Positions 26,003 to 37,182 of a stretch of DNA of 64,000 bases are shown here, one piece after another. Made by a program: the position numbers and the translations under genes. Under the pieces are notes generated by a model. The model had not been told where the DNA came from. It did no database searches and saw nothing but the letters and a program-made list of their open reading frames with translations. The DNA is from Psoroptes ovis (Eukaryota > Arthropoda > Arachnida > Sarcoptiformes > Psoroptidae): positions 3,286,001 to 3,350,000 of the forward strand of contig PQWQ01000006.1 of the NCBI GenBank assembly GCA_002943765.1, written 5' to 3'. Position 1 is the first letter of the stretch, and each line of letters starts with the position of its first letter.

Positions 26003-27028
26003 TCAACTATACAATGACCAAATCGATATGGTCCCATCTGAAGAAGATGCAAAAAATCGGTTCAAATAATCAAATCCTATGGTTTTGATGAAATCATGAT
26101 GATATGTGAGAACAGCTAATAATTGTCCTTTTTTCATTGAATAAATACGAATTTTTCCATCTTTGGATCCGACGGCAAATATTTTACCATCAGAACGGAT
26201 TGAGCAACAAGTTACAATGTCACTATTTTCAATGGTGAATTTTTTGATTTTAGATTCATCTATTGATTTGTTTTGATCTTTACTTTTCCAAATTACTATT
26301 TCATTGGGTGCCAAACAAGCAATACCTCGTTCTATGTTTACATTGAAATCTAAATTAAGTATTTCTTTCTTTTCTATTTGAATCGATGAAATTGATTCTG
26401 ATTCGATGGTTGAAATTTCATCGCCAACTATGGCAGTTTCACTTTTGAATAGAATTAGATAGCCGTCTTCATAAGCAATAAAGTTGTAAAGAAATTTATC
26501 AACATCTAAAAATGAATATGTTGACATGATCATTCCATGATTTAGTTGTTCTGGTATTTTTAATTTTATTCGATTTGTCAATTTTAATTTATCCAAGTCA
26601 TATAAATTCATTTGTTTAGAATCATTAGGGTCAATGGAAACGATAAATTGATCATTCAAGACAGCTATTGTTGCAAACGTAATTTTCAATGTTGGAAACT
26701 GTTTCATTAATTTTAATTTATCGTCCAGTGAATTGAATAAATAAATGTTACCATCATTCACTTCTATTATCAGAATTTGACGTTTATTCGAATAAATTAT
26801 TGATTTAATTTTCATTAATTCCATGTCAACATTATGAATATATTCTGATAAAGTATATTGTCTTTCACAACGATATGTCGATAATGACCATTTGAAAATT
26901 TGTCCATGCTGACTACCGCAGAATAGATAATCGTTTTGATCATCAGATTTATAAAATTCAAAAGCGGTTGTAGGGTTATCTCGATTTAAATCACCAAAAA
27001 CATGAATAGGTCTAGGTATTTTGGCCAT
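26003..27028 (-). CDS. GNB1L: WD40 protein, GNB1L/ASTRA-associated type
   Basis: Single-exon 341-residue WD40 beta-propeller; human GNB1L has 327. The match to GNB1L is seen along the whole length: LFCGSQHGQIFKWSLSTYRC near the N terminus, EDGYLILFKSE in the middle, ILNLDFNVNIERGIACLAP, and a C-terminal stretch SDGKIFAVGSKDGKIRIYSM, GQLLAVLTYHHDFIKTI, ending in TISIWSLYS. GNB1L and fungal Asa1 are linked to the TTT complex and stability of PIKK kinases (ATM, ATR, mTOR); that role is taken from the family. It lies head to head with PSMD8 over 197 bp. A minus-strand AATAAA is at 25905-25910. Confidence 0.85.
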   Translation of the reverse strand: MAKIPRPIHVFGDLNRDNPTTAFEFYKSDDQNDYLFCGSQHGQIFKWSLSTYRCERQYTLSEYIHNVDMELMKIKSIIYSNKRQILIIEVNDGNIYLFNSLDDKLKLMKQFPTLKITFATIAVLNDQFIVSIDPNDSKQMNLYDLDKLKLTNRIKLKIPEQLNHGMIMSTYSFLDVDKFLYNFIAYEDGYLILFKSETAIVGDEISTIESESISSIQIEKKEILNLDFNVNIERGIACLAPNEIVIWKSKDQNKSIDESKIKKFTIENSDIVTCCSIRSDGKIFAVGSKDGKIRIYSMKKGQLLAVLTYHHDFIKTIGFDYLNRFFASSSDGTISIWSLYS

Positions 27029-27225
27029 TTTTTAAATTTTCAAATCAGAAAACCAAAATAAAATTCGCATCCATCCTTTATGAATAGAACATTTTTTGTT
27101 TTTGTTGGAAAAGCGAATGAAAAAAAGCAAATCATCATTGCTGATCGTAATTCTTTGTCAAATAATTTCTTTTAATTAATTTTTTAAATTGATTTATTCA
27201 AGATTCTTAATACAAAATTAACAAA
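27029..27225. promoter_or_regulatory. Divergent promoter GNB1L / PSMD8
   Basis: These 197 bp separate the ATGs of two divergent, conserved genes and must hold both core promoters. No canonical TATA box stands out above the AT background and no proteasome-type CncC/NRF site is obvious. Confidence 0.55.
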
Positions 27226-28185
27226 ATGGACGCCAAAAATTCATCATTGAATGATGCTGTTGCATTGTCGAAAATGTTACAAAATGAATGGGAACGACCT
27301 AACCATAATCTTGAAAAAATTGAAAATTATCTCTCAAAATTGAAATTATACTTAACCAAATTACAATTTTTACCAATTGAATTAGGCGAACAAATATCAA
27401 AACAAGAATTGATCGTTGCAAGAGACATACTTGAAATCGGTGCCTTTTTTTCTATTGAAACTAAGAATATACCATCATTTGAGCGTTACATGGCACAATT
27501 AAAATGTTATTATTTTGATTACAGGTATGTCAACAAAAAATTTTATATTTTAATCTATTCCTTTAATATATTTTTTCAATCAAATTTTAGTTCCGATCTT
27601 ACTGAGTCAACATTCAAATATCAATTACTTGGCTTGAATTTAATTTGTTTATTATCACAGAATCGTGTATCGGAATTTCATACTGTAAGTTCCTGATGTG
27701 AATAAAGGTAATGATGATAATTTTTACTTCTCAATTGATAGGAATTAGAATTATTACCAATGAAAGAAATACAAAACAATGTCTATATTCGTCATCCAGT
27801 GTCATTAGAACAATATTTGATGGAAGGAAGTTACAATAAAATATTTTTATCAAAAGGCAACGTACCATCAAAATATTATACTTATTTCATCGATATCTTG
27901 TTGGATACAATACGTAAAGATATTGCCTGTTGCATTGAAATGGCTTATGTACGAATTAGTGAATCAGAAGCCCTGCGTTTATTATTTTTTGACCCAAAAG
28001 ACAAAAATGGTTTGATACAGTATGCTCAAAATCGCCGCTGGGTATTGAATCAAGATAAACGGGAATATACATTCAATAATGACAAAAACCGCAACGATTC
28101 AAATGTTCACACGCAAAAAATTCCTGCACAAAAAATTGCATTACAGATGTTAGATTATGCAAGAGAGTTAGAAATGATTGTTTAA
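27226..28185 (+). CDS. PSMD8: 26S proteasome non-ATPase regulatory subunit 8 (Rpn12)
   Basis: PCI-domain subunit of the 19S lid, acting in assembly and gating of the regulatory particle. Three exons, 27226-27524, 27591-27684 and 27742-28185, give 278 residues, matching the family's core length. The first junction joins YYFDY to SSDLTEST, and the second gives LSQNRVSEFHTELELLP. HPVSLEQYLMEGSYNK and YFIDILLDTIRKDIACCIE are near-identical to metazoan Rpn12. The protein ends LDYARELEMIV, the usual terminus. Introns are 66 and 57 bp. Two overlapping poly(A) signals are at 28239-28244 and 28247-28252. It is convergent with PSMC6. Confidence 0.97.
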
Positions 28186-28322
28186 TTTTGAATGCTTGGA
28201 CTGACACCAAAAATTGATCGTAATTTTTAATTGGTATAAATAAACGAATAAAAAATTCAATTAGAAAATACAAATAAAAAATTTGTTTTATTCAAAATCA
28301 AAATGAATTGATAGATTTGTTT
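28186..28322. terminator. Shared 3' region of PSMD8 and PSMC6
   Basis: These 137 bp separate two convergent stops. They hold + strand AATAAA signals at 28239 and 28247 and a minus-strand AATAAA at 28292-28287, so the two 3' UTRs probably overlap or nearly touch. Confidence 0.6.
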
Positions 28323-29616
28323 CTATACAGGTTTATAATCAAGTTTTGTTTCCAATTTTTTATTATCTGCAATTTTACGCACAGCTTTCATAAAATCTTC
28401 TTCAATACAATAGTCACGCTCCTTACGAATGGCGAACAAACCGGCCTCGGTGCAAACATTGCGCAAATCTGCACCATTGAAGCCATCACTTAATTTGATG
28501 ACAGCTTCCCAATCAATATCACCTTGCTTGGCAATCTTTCTTGAATGAATCTTCAATATTTCTAATCGTCCTTGTTCATTTGGTAATGATATCTCTATTT
28601 TTCGATCTAAACGACCAGGTCGTAATAATGCTGGATCTAATGTATCCGGTCGATTGGTTGCCATAATAATTTTTACTTTTCCTAATGCATCAAAACCATC
28701 CATTTGATTTAACAATTCCATCAGCGTTCTTTGAATTTCACGATCAGCCGATGTGCCTTCACTGAAACGTCTTCCTCCAATAGCATCAATTTCATCCATG
28801 AATATTACACATGGTTGATGATCACGAGCATAATTGAACATTTCACGGATCAAACGTGCTGATTCACCGATATATTTGTCGACAATAGCAGATGATACAA
28901 CTTTCAAGAAATTAGCTTCTAATTGCGATGCAACAGCTCGTGCTAATAATGTTTTCCCGGTACCAGGTGGCCCATATAAAAGACAACCTTTTGGTGGGGT
29001 AATACCAATACGTTGGAATAATTCTGGATTCATTAATGGTAATTCAATAACTTCTCTTAGTTCCCGAATTTGCTCGGCAAGACCGCCAATCGAGCTATAA
29101 GTGACATCACCAGGATCTTCATGAGACATATTGTAAACTAAAGGGTCAACTTCGCGTGGTAACCAACGAAGTATGGTCAATGTTGTTATGTCCAATGCAA
29201 CGCGTGTGCCAGGCTTCAATCGTGCTTTATCCAGTTGTCGTCGACAGCCAACAACATAACGAGGACCATTCGTTGCTTTTACAATGACTGATGAAAATTT
29301 ATCAAGTTAGTGCAATCAAAATTGAAGAAAAATTTACTCACAATTATCTTCAGTCAATTGTTTCAATACTTCACCAACAATTTGTCCAACAGATTGCAAA
29401 GCCTTTAGATCATTTTCACTTTTTTCATATTGTTTATTCGATTCTTTGAGTTGATCACGAACTAATATTTAAATGAAAAATTAAAGATTGTCAAAATTAC
29501 AAATTGAAAACTCAAAAACACTTACCATCTTTCAATCGTACTTCGATTTGTCTATGTTCATTGATTTTTTTACGATAATCTTGTATGGCACGTTCTCTTG
29601 AAACTTCTGCTGCCAT
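28323..29616 (-). CDS. PSMC6: 26S proteasome regulatory ATPase subunit 10B (Rpt4)
   Basis: AAA+ ATPase of the 19S base hexamer that unfolds substrates and feeds the 20S core. Three exons, 29616-29526, 29461-29342 and 29287-28323, total 1176 nt or 391 residues; human is 389. Exon 1 encodes the N-terminal coiled coil (MAAEVSRERAIQDYRKK). Exon 2 continues it into the OB domain (QSVGQIVGEVLKQLTED). Exon 3 holds Walker A GPPGTGKT (176-183), Walker B IFMDEIDAIG (232-241), NRPDTLDPALLRPGRLDRK and the C-terminal LDYKPV. Introns are 64 and 54 bp. The large exon has no ATG upstream of Walker A in the right place, so the spliced 5' exons are needed. Confidence 0.97.
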
Positions 29617-32600
29617 TATTTTTTTATTTTTAATTCTTTATTAATTTTAAATTCTTAAAATTTAAATTCTATCAAATTTGATGAAAAAGATTTGAAAGAG
29701 CTAACAATAAAAGTTACATGAACACAAATGATTTAGCAAAAAAATTATAAAATAATCCAAACAGGTCAAAATAGAAACAAGTGCTAGTTTCTGTCGATAG
29801 ATGGCGCTAGGATGAAAATTTTGATTCGATGGAAAATTATGAATGATTCGATCCATTCGGTTTTTGGTACTGATTTTCATCACCATCTTCAAGATGTTTT
29901 AAGGTCATCATCGACCTCATATATCGTTCATCTATCGATTGAACAAATGGATTTGATGCAGTGATTCCCACGTTTCTTCAATCATCTAAACACCCACACA
30001 ATAATCAATCAAAAAAAAAAAGTTTAAAATGATAAAAATTAAATTTTATTGATTTGATTGATTCATTCTGATCACTCATCCTTTTGAATAGATGTATGCC
30101 CACTACAAGAAAAATGTCCAGGAATTTTATATTATTTTCAATTTTGTGTCTATAATTCTATGCAAACCTCAATCAAGCACAATCGCAGTCTGGTTGATTT
30201 AATAAAATAAATAAATAAATTTTCAGCATTTGACAGTTTGTATTGAACATGTTTGACTTTTTCCAATTTTCAAATCTTCAAAAACTTCAAAATGCAAATG
30301 AAAAAAAATCCAGACAATAATTATAACAATCAAGATAAGATTTGGAAGTGAATAATTAAAAATGTTGTGACCCCATTGTTTTTCTTTCAAAATTGAAAAT
30401 TATTATATCATTTTCTATTGAATTTTATCATGTACCGAGAGATTAACATTAGACAATAATAATTTTCAATCTCAAAAACAATCAATTTTTTACCTTTTAT
30501 CTCATTAAATAAATTCTTACCGGATATTGAATCATTTGAAAATGAAGTTCTTCACTTTGCATTCAATCGGTAACCATCAGTATCTGCTGCAAAAAGCAGT
30601 GATCGTTTGTCTTGTAGATAAAGATTTAAAGTTTGTAAGTTTAGCTTTTTTTCGATTTTTTTGTATTTTTTCATTTGTTTTTCCTTTAAAAATATATCTG
30701 TTTTCATTTGAAGATTGATTTTTTATGCTTTCTAAAACGATCTTCATAATAATCATAATTGAATTTGGAAATCATTCGAAATCTAAAACCGACGAATTAA
30801 CATGAATTCAACGAGATGATGACTAGTAATGATGATGTAGTAGCAACCGAATCTGAATAATAATACTATTGTTCGTATTCTTGATTATATTGAAAACAAA
30901 TGATCATCATAATGAATATTATGGGAGCAACAAATGAAAATAAAGACTTCTATGAAGAATCTAACCAAATTTAGACAAAATACAAACTCAGAAAAAATTG
31001 AAATCGATGCACGAAAAAAAATCCGAATTATTATAATATTAAATATAAGTGGCACATAACGGGGTAAATGTTTATAATCATAAATTCTAAAGACGCAAAA
31101 TTCTATATTCTATTTTTATGAAAATAATATATTAAGAATATAGAATAAATAAATTGTGAGTAAAATCCGAAAATAAATAGCCCAAAGTAATCAATCAATC
31201 TTTCATCATATTTCGATGTAACCTTTGACATTTGATGTTGATTATTGATTATAATTATATGATGAACAATGCAGAAAAAACAATGGAATGAAATGATCAT
31301 CAATATTCTAGAAAATATCAATTTAATCATGAGAATACAAATCTGGCTGAAATAAAATCAAATAAAATTCTAACACACAGAATATAAGCCAAAAAATAGG
31401 AAAAAAACGAAGAAATTTGAAAATAAATGCGGCGCCAATGTAAATGTCATAGATGCTTTTTCAATGCGTGTGCATATTTAATTGTTATCATTGTCAATAG
31501 AGTTTATAACAATTATGATTATGACGATGCATCAAAATTTTGAAAATAAACCCGAATCGAAATGAAAACTTAGAACTCGTGACACAATTATCGAATTTTG
31601 AATGAAAAACATACGAATCACTGATATTATTGTTTGAAAATGATGTTAAAAACTAAAGGATTGTGCAGCCATTTGATCATATTTTCGACAATCAATTCCA
31701 AAATTTATATGTATCGACCGAATATGCTGCTGTTTTGCTTCAACTCAATAGGTATAAATGTATAGAAAAATTATTTTAAAATAAACAGTAAAAATCTATT
31801 GGCTTGAATAAATCGTTCTTTTTTCGAGAGAATAACATTGAAAAACGTGATAATTTGTTTGTTGGTGATGATAGCAATAATGCTGTTGCTTATTATGATG
31901 ATGAAGATGATTATATTGGCATCAATTCATAACTTTTTATTTTATTTTTAATAACAAATCAAACGAAAAAACAGCGAAAAATATACAAATAAAACAGAAT
32001 TTGTAGATGTATACATTAGTGATAATTTATAAAATTATTATTATGAATATTTAGACAAATAATTTTATTGAAAACTTTATATAGATCAAATGAAAAAGAA
32101 AAAATCTTTGTATTAAGAATAAGTCTTTGCGTTGTTGTTTGTCAAGAATCAAGAATGAATGACGAATAAACTTGTAAGTGTGTTTGAATGAAAAGTTTTT
32201 TTTAGCAACAAGTCACAAGCAACACAAAAAAAGATATTATTCAGCTATAGTTTATCCATCCGGTCGAATCTTTGAGCGTTCTTTGTGAATGAATGAATTA
32301 TAACAAAAATATGATGATAGCCGGAAAATGATCGAAAAAATTCATCTAAATACCAACAGCAAAATTGAATGATGATAGTTTTATATTTTGAAGTGTTTTA
32401 TGGTGCATTCTAGATGTGATTGATTGATCATTGGCCATTGATTAATCATAATCATTGGATTGATTGATTAATTTAAAAGAATAATTACTATGCCAATTTA
32501 ATATTTTCATCATATATGCGTCATCAAGAGAAATCGTCATGAGACAATAATCATCACAAAGCAATGATAATGACACCATGACTGACTTTGCAAATACAAT

Positions 32601-34460
32601 CTAAAAATTATTTCAAAGATAAATTCTCAATATTTTAAAATAAAATCATCTATCATAATAAACAATAAATAAATCATCATAACCATCCACAAGAAATGTA
32701 ACTAAATAATTTTTATTCATTGATATCAATTAATATCTTGTCTTTTTTCTTGGTTTTAATTATATGCTAGAAGCCTAACTATTTGAATTTTTTGAGAATT
32801 TAAGAAACCTAAATCATCGATTAGATTGATACAAATTGAACGTATAAAATTAAAATTCATCAGTGATTTTTAATCAATGTTAATAGCCATATTAATCAAT
32901 AAATAGATTGATTTATTGTTGATCAATAAATTAAAATTAAATCATTGATCGAAACAAAATGAAATAATTTTGATTATCAACCCATTATTTGATGTACATT
33001 AGCAGTAGCATCTGCGATTCCATTCATTTGTTTCGATTCATCAAACATCTCTTTTTTGTATATGAATTTTTTCTCTTTTTTCTATGAAAAAAAAAATTGT
33101 ATCATTTGTTTGAAGAAAAAAAATGTGAAGTGAAACATGACAATCGAAAAAAATATAGTCTCTTATTTTTCAATTAGAACAAAAATATTTTTTTTTAATT
33201 CATAAAATCATAAAGCGACTACAAATTTGTTGAAACATTTATTTTATTTTTAAATTTGGTAACTTTGTTACAATTTTCACTAATTTTTTATCTTGTTTAT
33301 TTTTCATTGCAGAATTCATTTTATGAATTGAATCAAAAAATTAAATGTTTCAAAGTGATTTGACATGATTATTGACATCAATGATTTATATCACAAATCA
33401 TGAATATGATAATTGAAACAATAATCCATTGAAGAGATGAAATATTAAAAGTGGAAACAAAAATCTTTATCTGATAACTTTTTATTTAATTATTTGATGT
33501 GATTTTTTTCTAAGCCAAAGTGATTAAATGAATCAAAATCACTAAGGTTATTATTTGTCATTGTCGGCTTGGTAATCAAACATCAATTGATGACGAGCAA
33601 TGTTTGATGATGTTCAATCGATAATAATAACAATAATATCTTATGATATAAAATGCAATCATAAAAACCGGTGAATACTGTTATTATTAATATTAATATT
33701 TATTATCATCATTAATGGTAACTATGATATCATGAAAACAAGATTATTTTCCATTCTAAATCGTTTATCTTTATTTATGTTTAATTTTCTCTTTGAAACA
33801 AAACACAAAAAAATTTGTTTTTGTTTTTGGAAAAAAAATGAAATCGAATAAATTCATAATCATAGTCATAATAAATAATTTCAAATAAACAGTCATCAAA
33901 CGATTGATCAAGGTACGTTTTTTTACATATTTATTTATTTATTAATATCTTTGTATTATTGTGAAGTATACAATAAACAAGCAAATTAAACAAAAATATC
34001 ATCATTTTTGTCACATAAATAACAGTTACACAGAAAAAATAAAAATAAAATAAATAATCATAGCGGTTGTTAGCTGACTGGCTTGTACAATCCATTATGA
34101 TGTCTATTATTATCACTATTATTTTACCTTTCATTAATTTTTTTTATTGTGAATATATGTTTTCTAATTAATTTAATTAATCATATAATGATAATAATAA
34201 AATATTTCTTTTTTTCGTACATTTTTAACAAAATTATCTACAATAGTGGAAAAGAGAAGATATTAATACTACACAGAAAAAAAAATTGCATACTAGATAT
34301 ATCATCATAATAATTATTAATCTAGAAGTTAGTATCATATGTATTAATGTTTGATGATCGCTTGCCGATTTCGTTTTTGCAAGCACTTGAATTTTCAATT
34401 TTGTGTATTGTGAGGCGATCATTATTTTGTTGACGATAAATCATCGTAAGTCACACAAAA
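29617..34460. other. Gene-free region between PSMC6 and yki
   Basis: No confident gene. The part next to PSMC6 is its promoter and includes ATGATTTAGCA at 29728-29738, similar to a CncC/NRF-Maf site with two changes, and GATAGATGGCGCTAG at 29797-29811, which contains a PHO/YY1-like ATGGC core. A possible 31-codon exon at 30542-30634 ends in GTAAGT and is described as a finding. The rest is AT-rich DNA, presumably including the promoter or 5' UTR of yki. Confidence 0.45.
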
Positions 34461-36050
34461 ATGGCTGAAAATATACCAACGTCTGCATCAACATCAACAA
34501 CACATGAATCTAAAATGTATGTTGCTCCTAATCCTGAAACACATTTTGATGAATTATTCCGTGTTGTGCAACAAAATGATGCAATAAATAAATTAAATGG
34601 ACAGCAACATGTGCCGATGCGTCAGCGCAATTTTCCTGAATCATTTTTTCGTCCACCATCTTGTTCATCATCAGCATCACATTCAAGAGAATCATCCTTA
34701 GATGCAACAACATTGAATTCCAATTTTGTAAATAAAAATAATAGCAATAATAATATTACAAGTACTAATTCATCACCATCATCTTCGAAGCCGCCGACGA
34801 CACCAAACACATTGCAACGCAATAATAATAGTCACAATGCTGCACCATCACCACCGTTTTTTCATCAAAAAGCTCATTCTTTACCGGCATCATTGCCAAA
34901 TCAAAAATCTATCTCCGCATCGATAATGAATCTTGATAGTGATGGTAGCATTGTGTCCACACAATTACCTCCGCCACCACATCAGCAACCACAAAAATAT
35001 CGGCATCAACAATTGAAATTACCAAATAATATGACAAATAATTTCCATTGTCGTCAACAAAGTTATGATATTGATAAGATTCCGTTGCCGGATGGATGGA
35101 CAATGTCATTCAATCCTAATGGTGAACGTTATTTCATTGATCATATAAATAAAATCACTACTTGGGATGATCCTAGAATCAAAATCATTCAACAAAATTT
35201 TAATAATCTGGCTCAAACATCGAATCATTCAATCATTAATCAGCCGGCATATTCGCAACAACAACCACAACAACAAATCCAGCAGCAACCTGTAGTGAAT
35301 AAAAATGATAATTTTCCAATTCAAACACCATTTTTCGGTTCATCGGATGGTACAATGCATTTTTCAAACATGTCGGATGCCGGATCATCAGCATTCAATT
35401 CAAATATTCCGACCGAAATACAATTTGTGACTGAAAAAATGAAAGGTCAAATGCTTAATAATAATCCTACAACTTGGAATAATACAATAAATAAATTGGA
35501 ATTGGAAAGAGAACTTTTACGTAACCGTTCTGAACTTGTCAAAAGGAATCCGATGGTTCGCAGCGATTATTTATCATCATTGCAAATGAAATCATTATTA
35601 AGTGAAAAAGATTTACCAAATACAACTTTTTCAACGCCAACAACAACAGCAGCAACAACAACAACTATGAATGGACGCCCTGAGAATCAAGATTCTAGTC
35701 TTGTCGGGACTGTGAATGGTACAATAAACAGCATGAACAATTTTAACAATGAAGCTAATTTACTCAATGGTAATTTGAATAAAAAATTGATTAAATTCAT
35801 GGCTCATTTATTTCCTATTGTTTTTTGTCTTCTAGATTTTAGCTCTAACACTCATGTTACTGATAACACCGGACAACTTGATCCTAACGTTGTTCAATGT
35901 CTTATGTCAGATTCGGTTGATTTATCTTGCATCACAGATTCAGATCTAGAAGGATTAGATATTGAACAATATATTCAACATAATCCAATCAATAATGATA
36001 TAGGTCAAATATTCAATAATTATGATGAAACAATGACATGGAATGTTTAA
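34461..36050 (+). CDS. yki: Yorkie/YAP Hippo-pathway coactivator
   Basis: Transcriptional coactivator that binds TEAD/Scalloped and is held in the cytoplasm by Warts/LATS phosphorylation. The N-terminal TEAD-binding segment is about residues 27-66 (HFDELFRVVQQ, VPMRQRNFPESFFRPP). HSRESS (74-79) matches the YAP Ser61 LATS site and HQKAHS (135-140) followed by LPASL matches the YAP Ser127/14-3-3 site. One WW domain spans about 209-240 (LPDGWTM, ERYFIDHINKITTWDDPR). A helix at 344-362 (NKLELERELLRNRSELV) matches the YAP coiled coil. Only one WW domain is seen, and the C terminus is TMTWNV rather than FLTWL. A stretch at 35770-35835 has intron ends (GTAATT, TCTAG) and is 66 bp, so the true protein is probably 507 rather than 529 residues. 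A distant AATAAA is at 36576-36581. Confidence 0.92.
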   Translation: MAENIPTSASTSTTHESKMYVAPNPETHFDELFRVVQQNDAINKLNGQQHVPMRQRNFPESFFRPPSCSSSASHSRESSLDATTLNSNFVNKNNSNNNITSTNSSPSSSKPPTTPNTLQRNNNSHNAAPSPPFFHQKAHSLPASLPNQKSISASIMNLDSDGSIVSTQLPPPPHQQPQKYRHQQLKLPNNMTNNFHCRQQSYDIDKIPLPDGWTMSFNPNGERYFIDHINKITTWDDPRIKIIQQNFNNLAQTSNHSIINQPAYSQQQPQQQIQQQPVVNKNDNFPIQTPFFGSSDGTMHFSNMSDAGSSAFNSNIPTEIQFVTEKMKGQMLNNNPTTWNNTINKLELERELLRNRSELVKRNPMVRSDYLSSLQMKSLLSEKDLPNTTFSTPTTTAATTTTMNGRPENQDSSLVGTVNGTINSMNNFNNEANLLNGNLNKKLIKFMAHLFPIVFCLLDFSSNTHVTDNTGQLDPNVVQCLMSDSVDLSCITDSDLEGLDIEQYIQHNPINNDIGQIFNNYDETMTWNV

Positions 36051-37182
36051 AAATGGATTGTATGTTTTGCATTTAGCATCCATATATTTAATTAATATTA
36101 CTGCATAAATTAATATCGTCTCAACTATACTATAATATATGTTTTCCTTCTAACTCATTAATATAAATCATTTGACAATTTTTCAGCCACCATCATCAAT
36201 CTCAAAATATTTACCAGTGCAGAATACATCAAAACAAAATTATTAAAAACTATGATATTCAATTGGCATTTGAAAAAAAATACCTTTAAATGAATCTTCA
36301 TTTTTCATGAAACAAACAAAAAATGATTCTCCCCATTTATTATTGATGAATCGAAAAATGAAAATTTAAATGAAAATCTATCAAAATATTGAATTAAATT
36401 CATCGTAATAATGAAAATCTTGAAAAAAATGTCAAAATTTGAAAAAAATCAAAAAAAAAAAAAAAAAATTCGTAACATCAATCATTGATCATGGTGCACA
36501 GCCGAAAAAAAATCCAAAGGATTAAAATTTTATCATCTTCCATAATTGACTTCGATAATTGTTTGCTCATTTTCAAATAAAACACACTTTAATAATGAAA
36601 AAAATCCATTTTGAATAATCAAATTGTTCCAAAATTATCAATTAATGATTCTTCCCATTGTTTTTCTTTATATCCTTTATCATATTATTAACCTGTGATT
36701 TTTTTTTCTCTCTTTCATTGTAATATTCATGTTCGAAATTCATGAAAAAAATTGTTTGATTTTGCCACAATTTTTGATCATCGCTCATTCGATCACAAAA
36801 AAAATTGATAAACTCAAATGAAAAAAATGTAACAAAAAAAATTGAAAAAATCGAAAATCAAAAAAACGATACATTACCATTACATTTTTAGCAAAAATTG
36901 ATACATTTTTCGAGCATTTTTCCGATTCATTTTCATTTCCGAGATTAATCTATAATGATTCATAAACAACAAAAACACAAAAAAAACAAAATTCGACTAA
37001 TTTGATTATGTTTGATATGATTTAATTTTATTTAATCTGATTTCGCCTTTTTTTCTCGGTTTAAAAAACATTTAAATTGAATCATTGTTACATTTTGTTT
37101 TCATTTTTAATTTTTGAAAATTAAATTTTTCATTAAAAAAAATTATTAAAATTTGATTTTCAATTTGAAATTCTAATTTGCC
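36051..37182. other. yki 3' flank / myosin upstream region
   Basis: AT-rich, with a 15-17 base A-tract near 36463 and a candidate poly(A) signal at 36576-36581 for yki. No ORF of note. The myosin promoter must lie in the right half. Confidence 0.45.
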
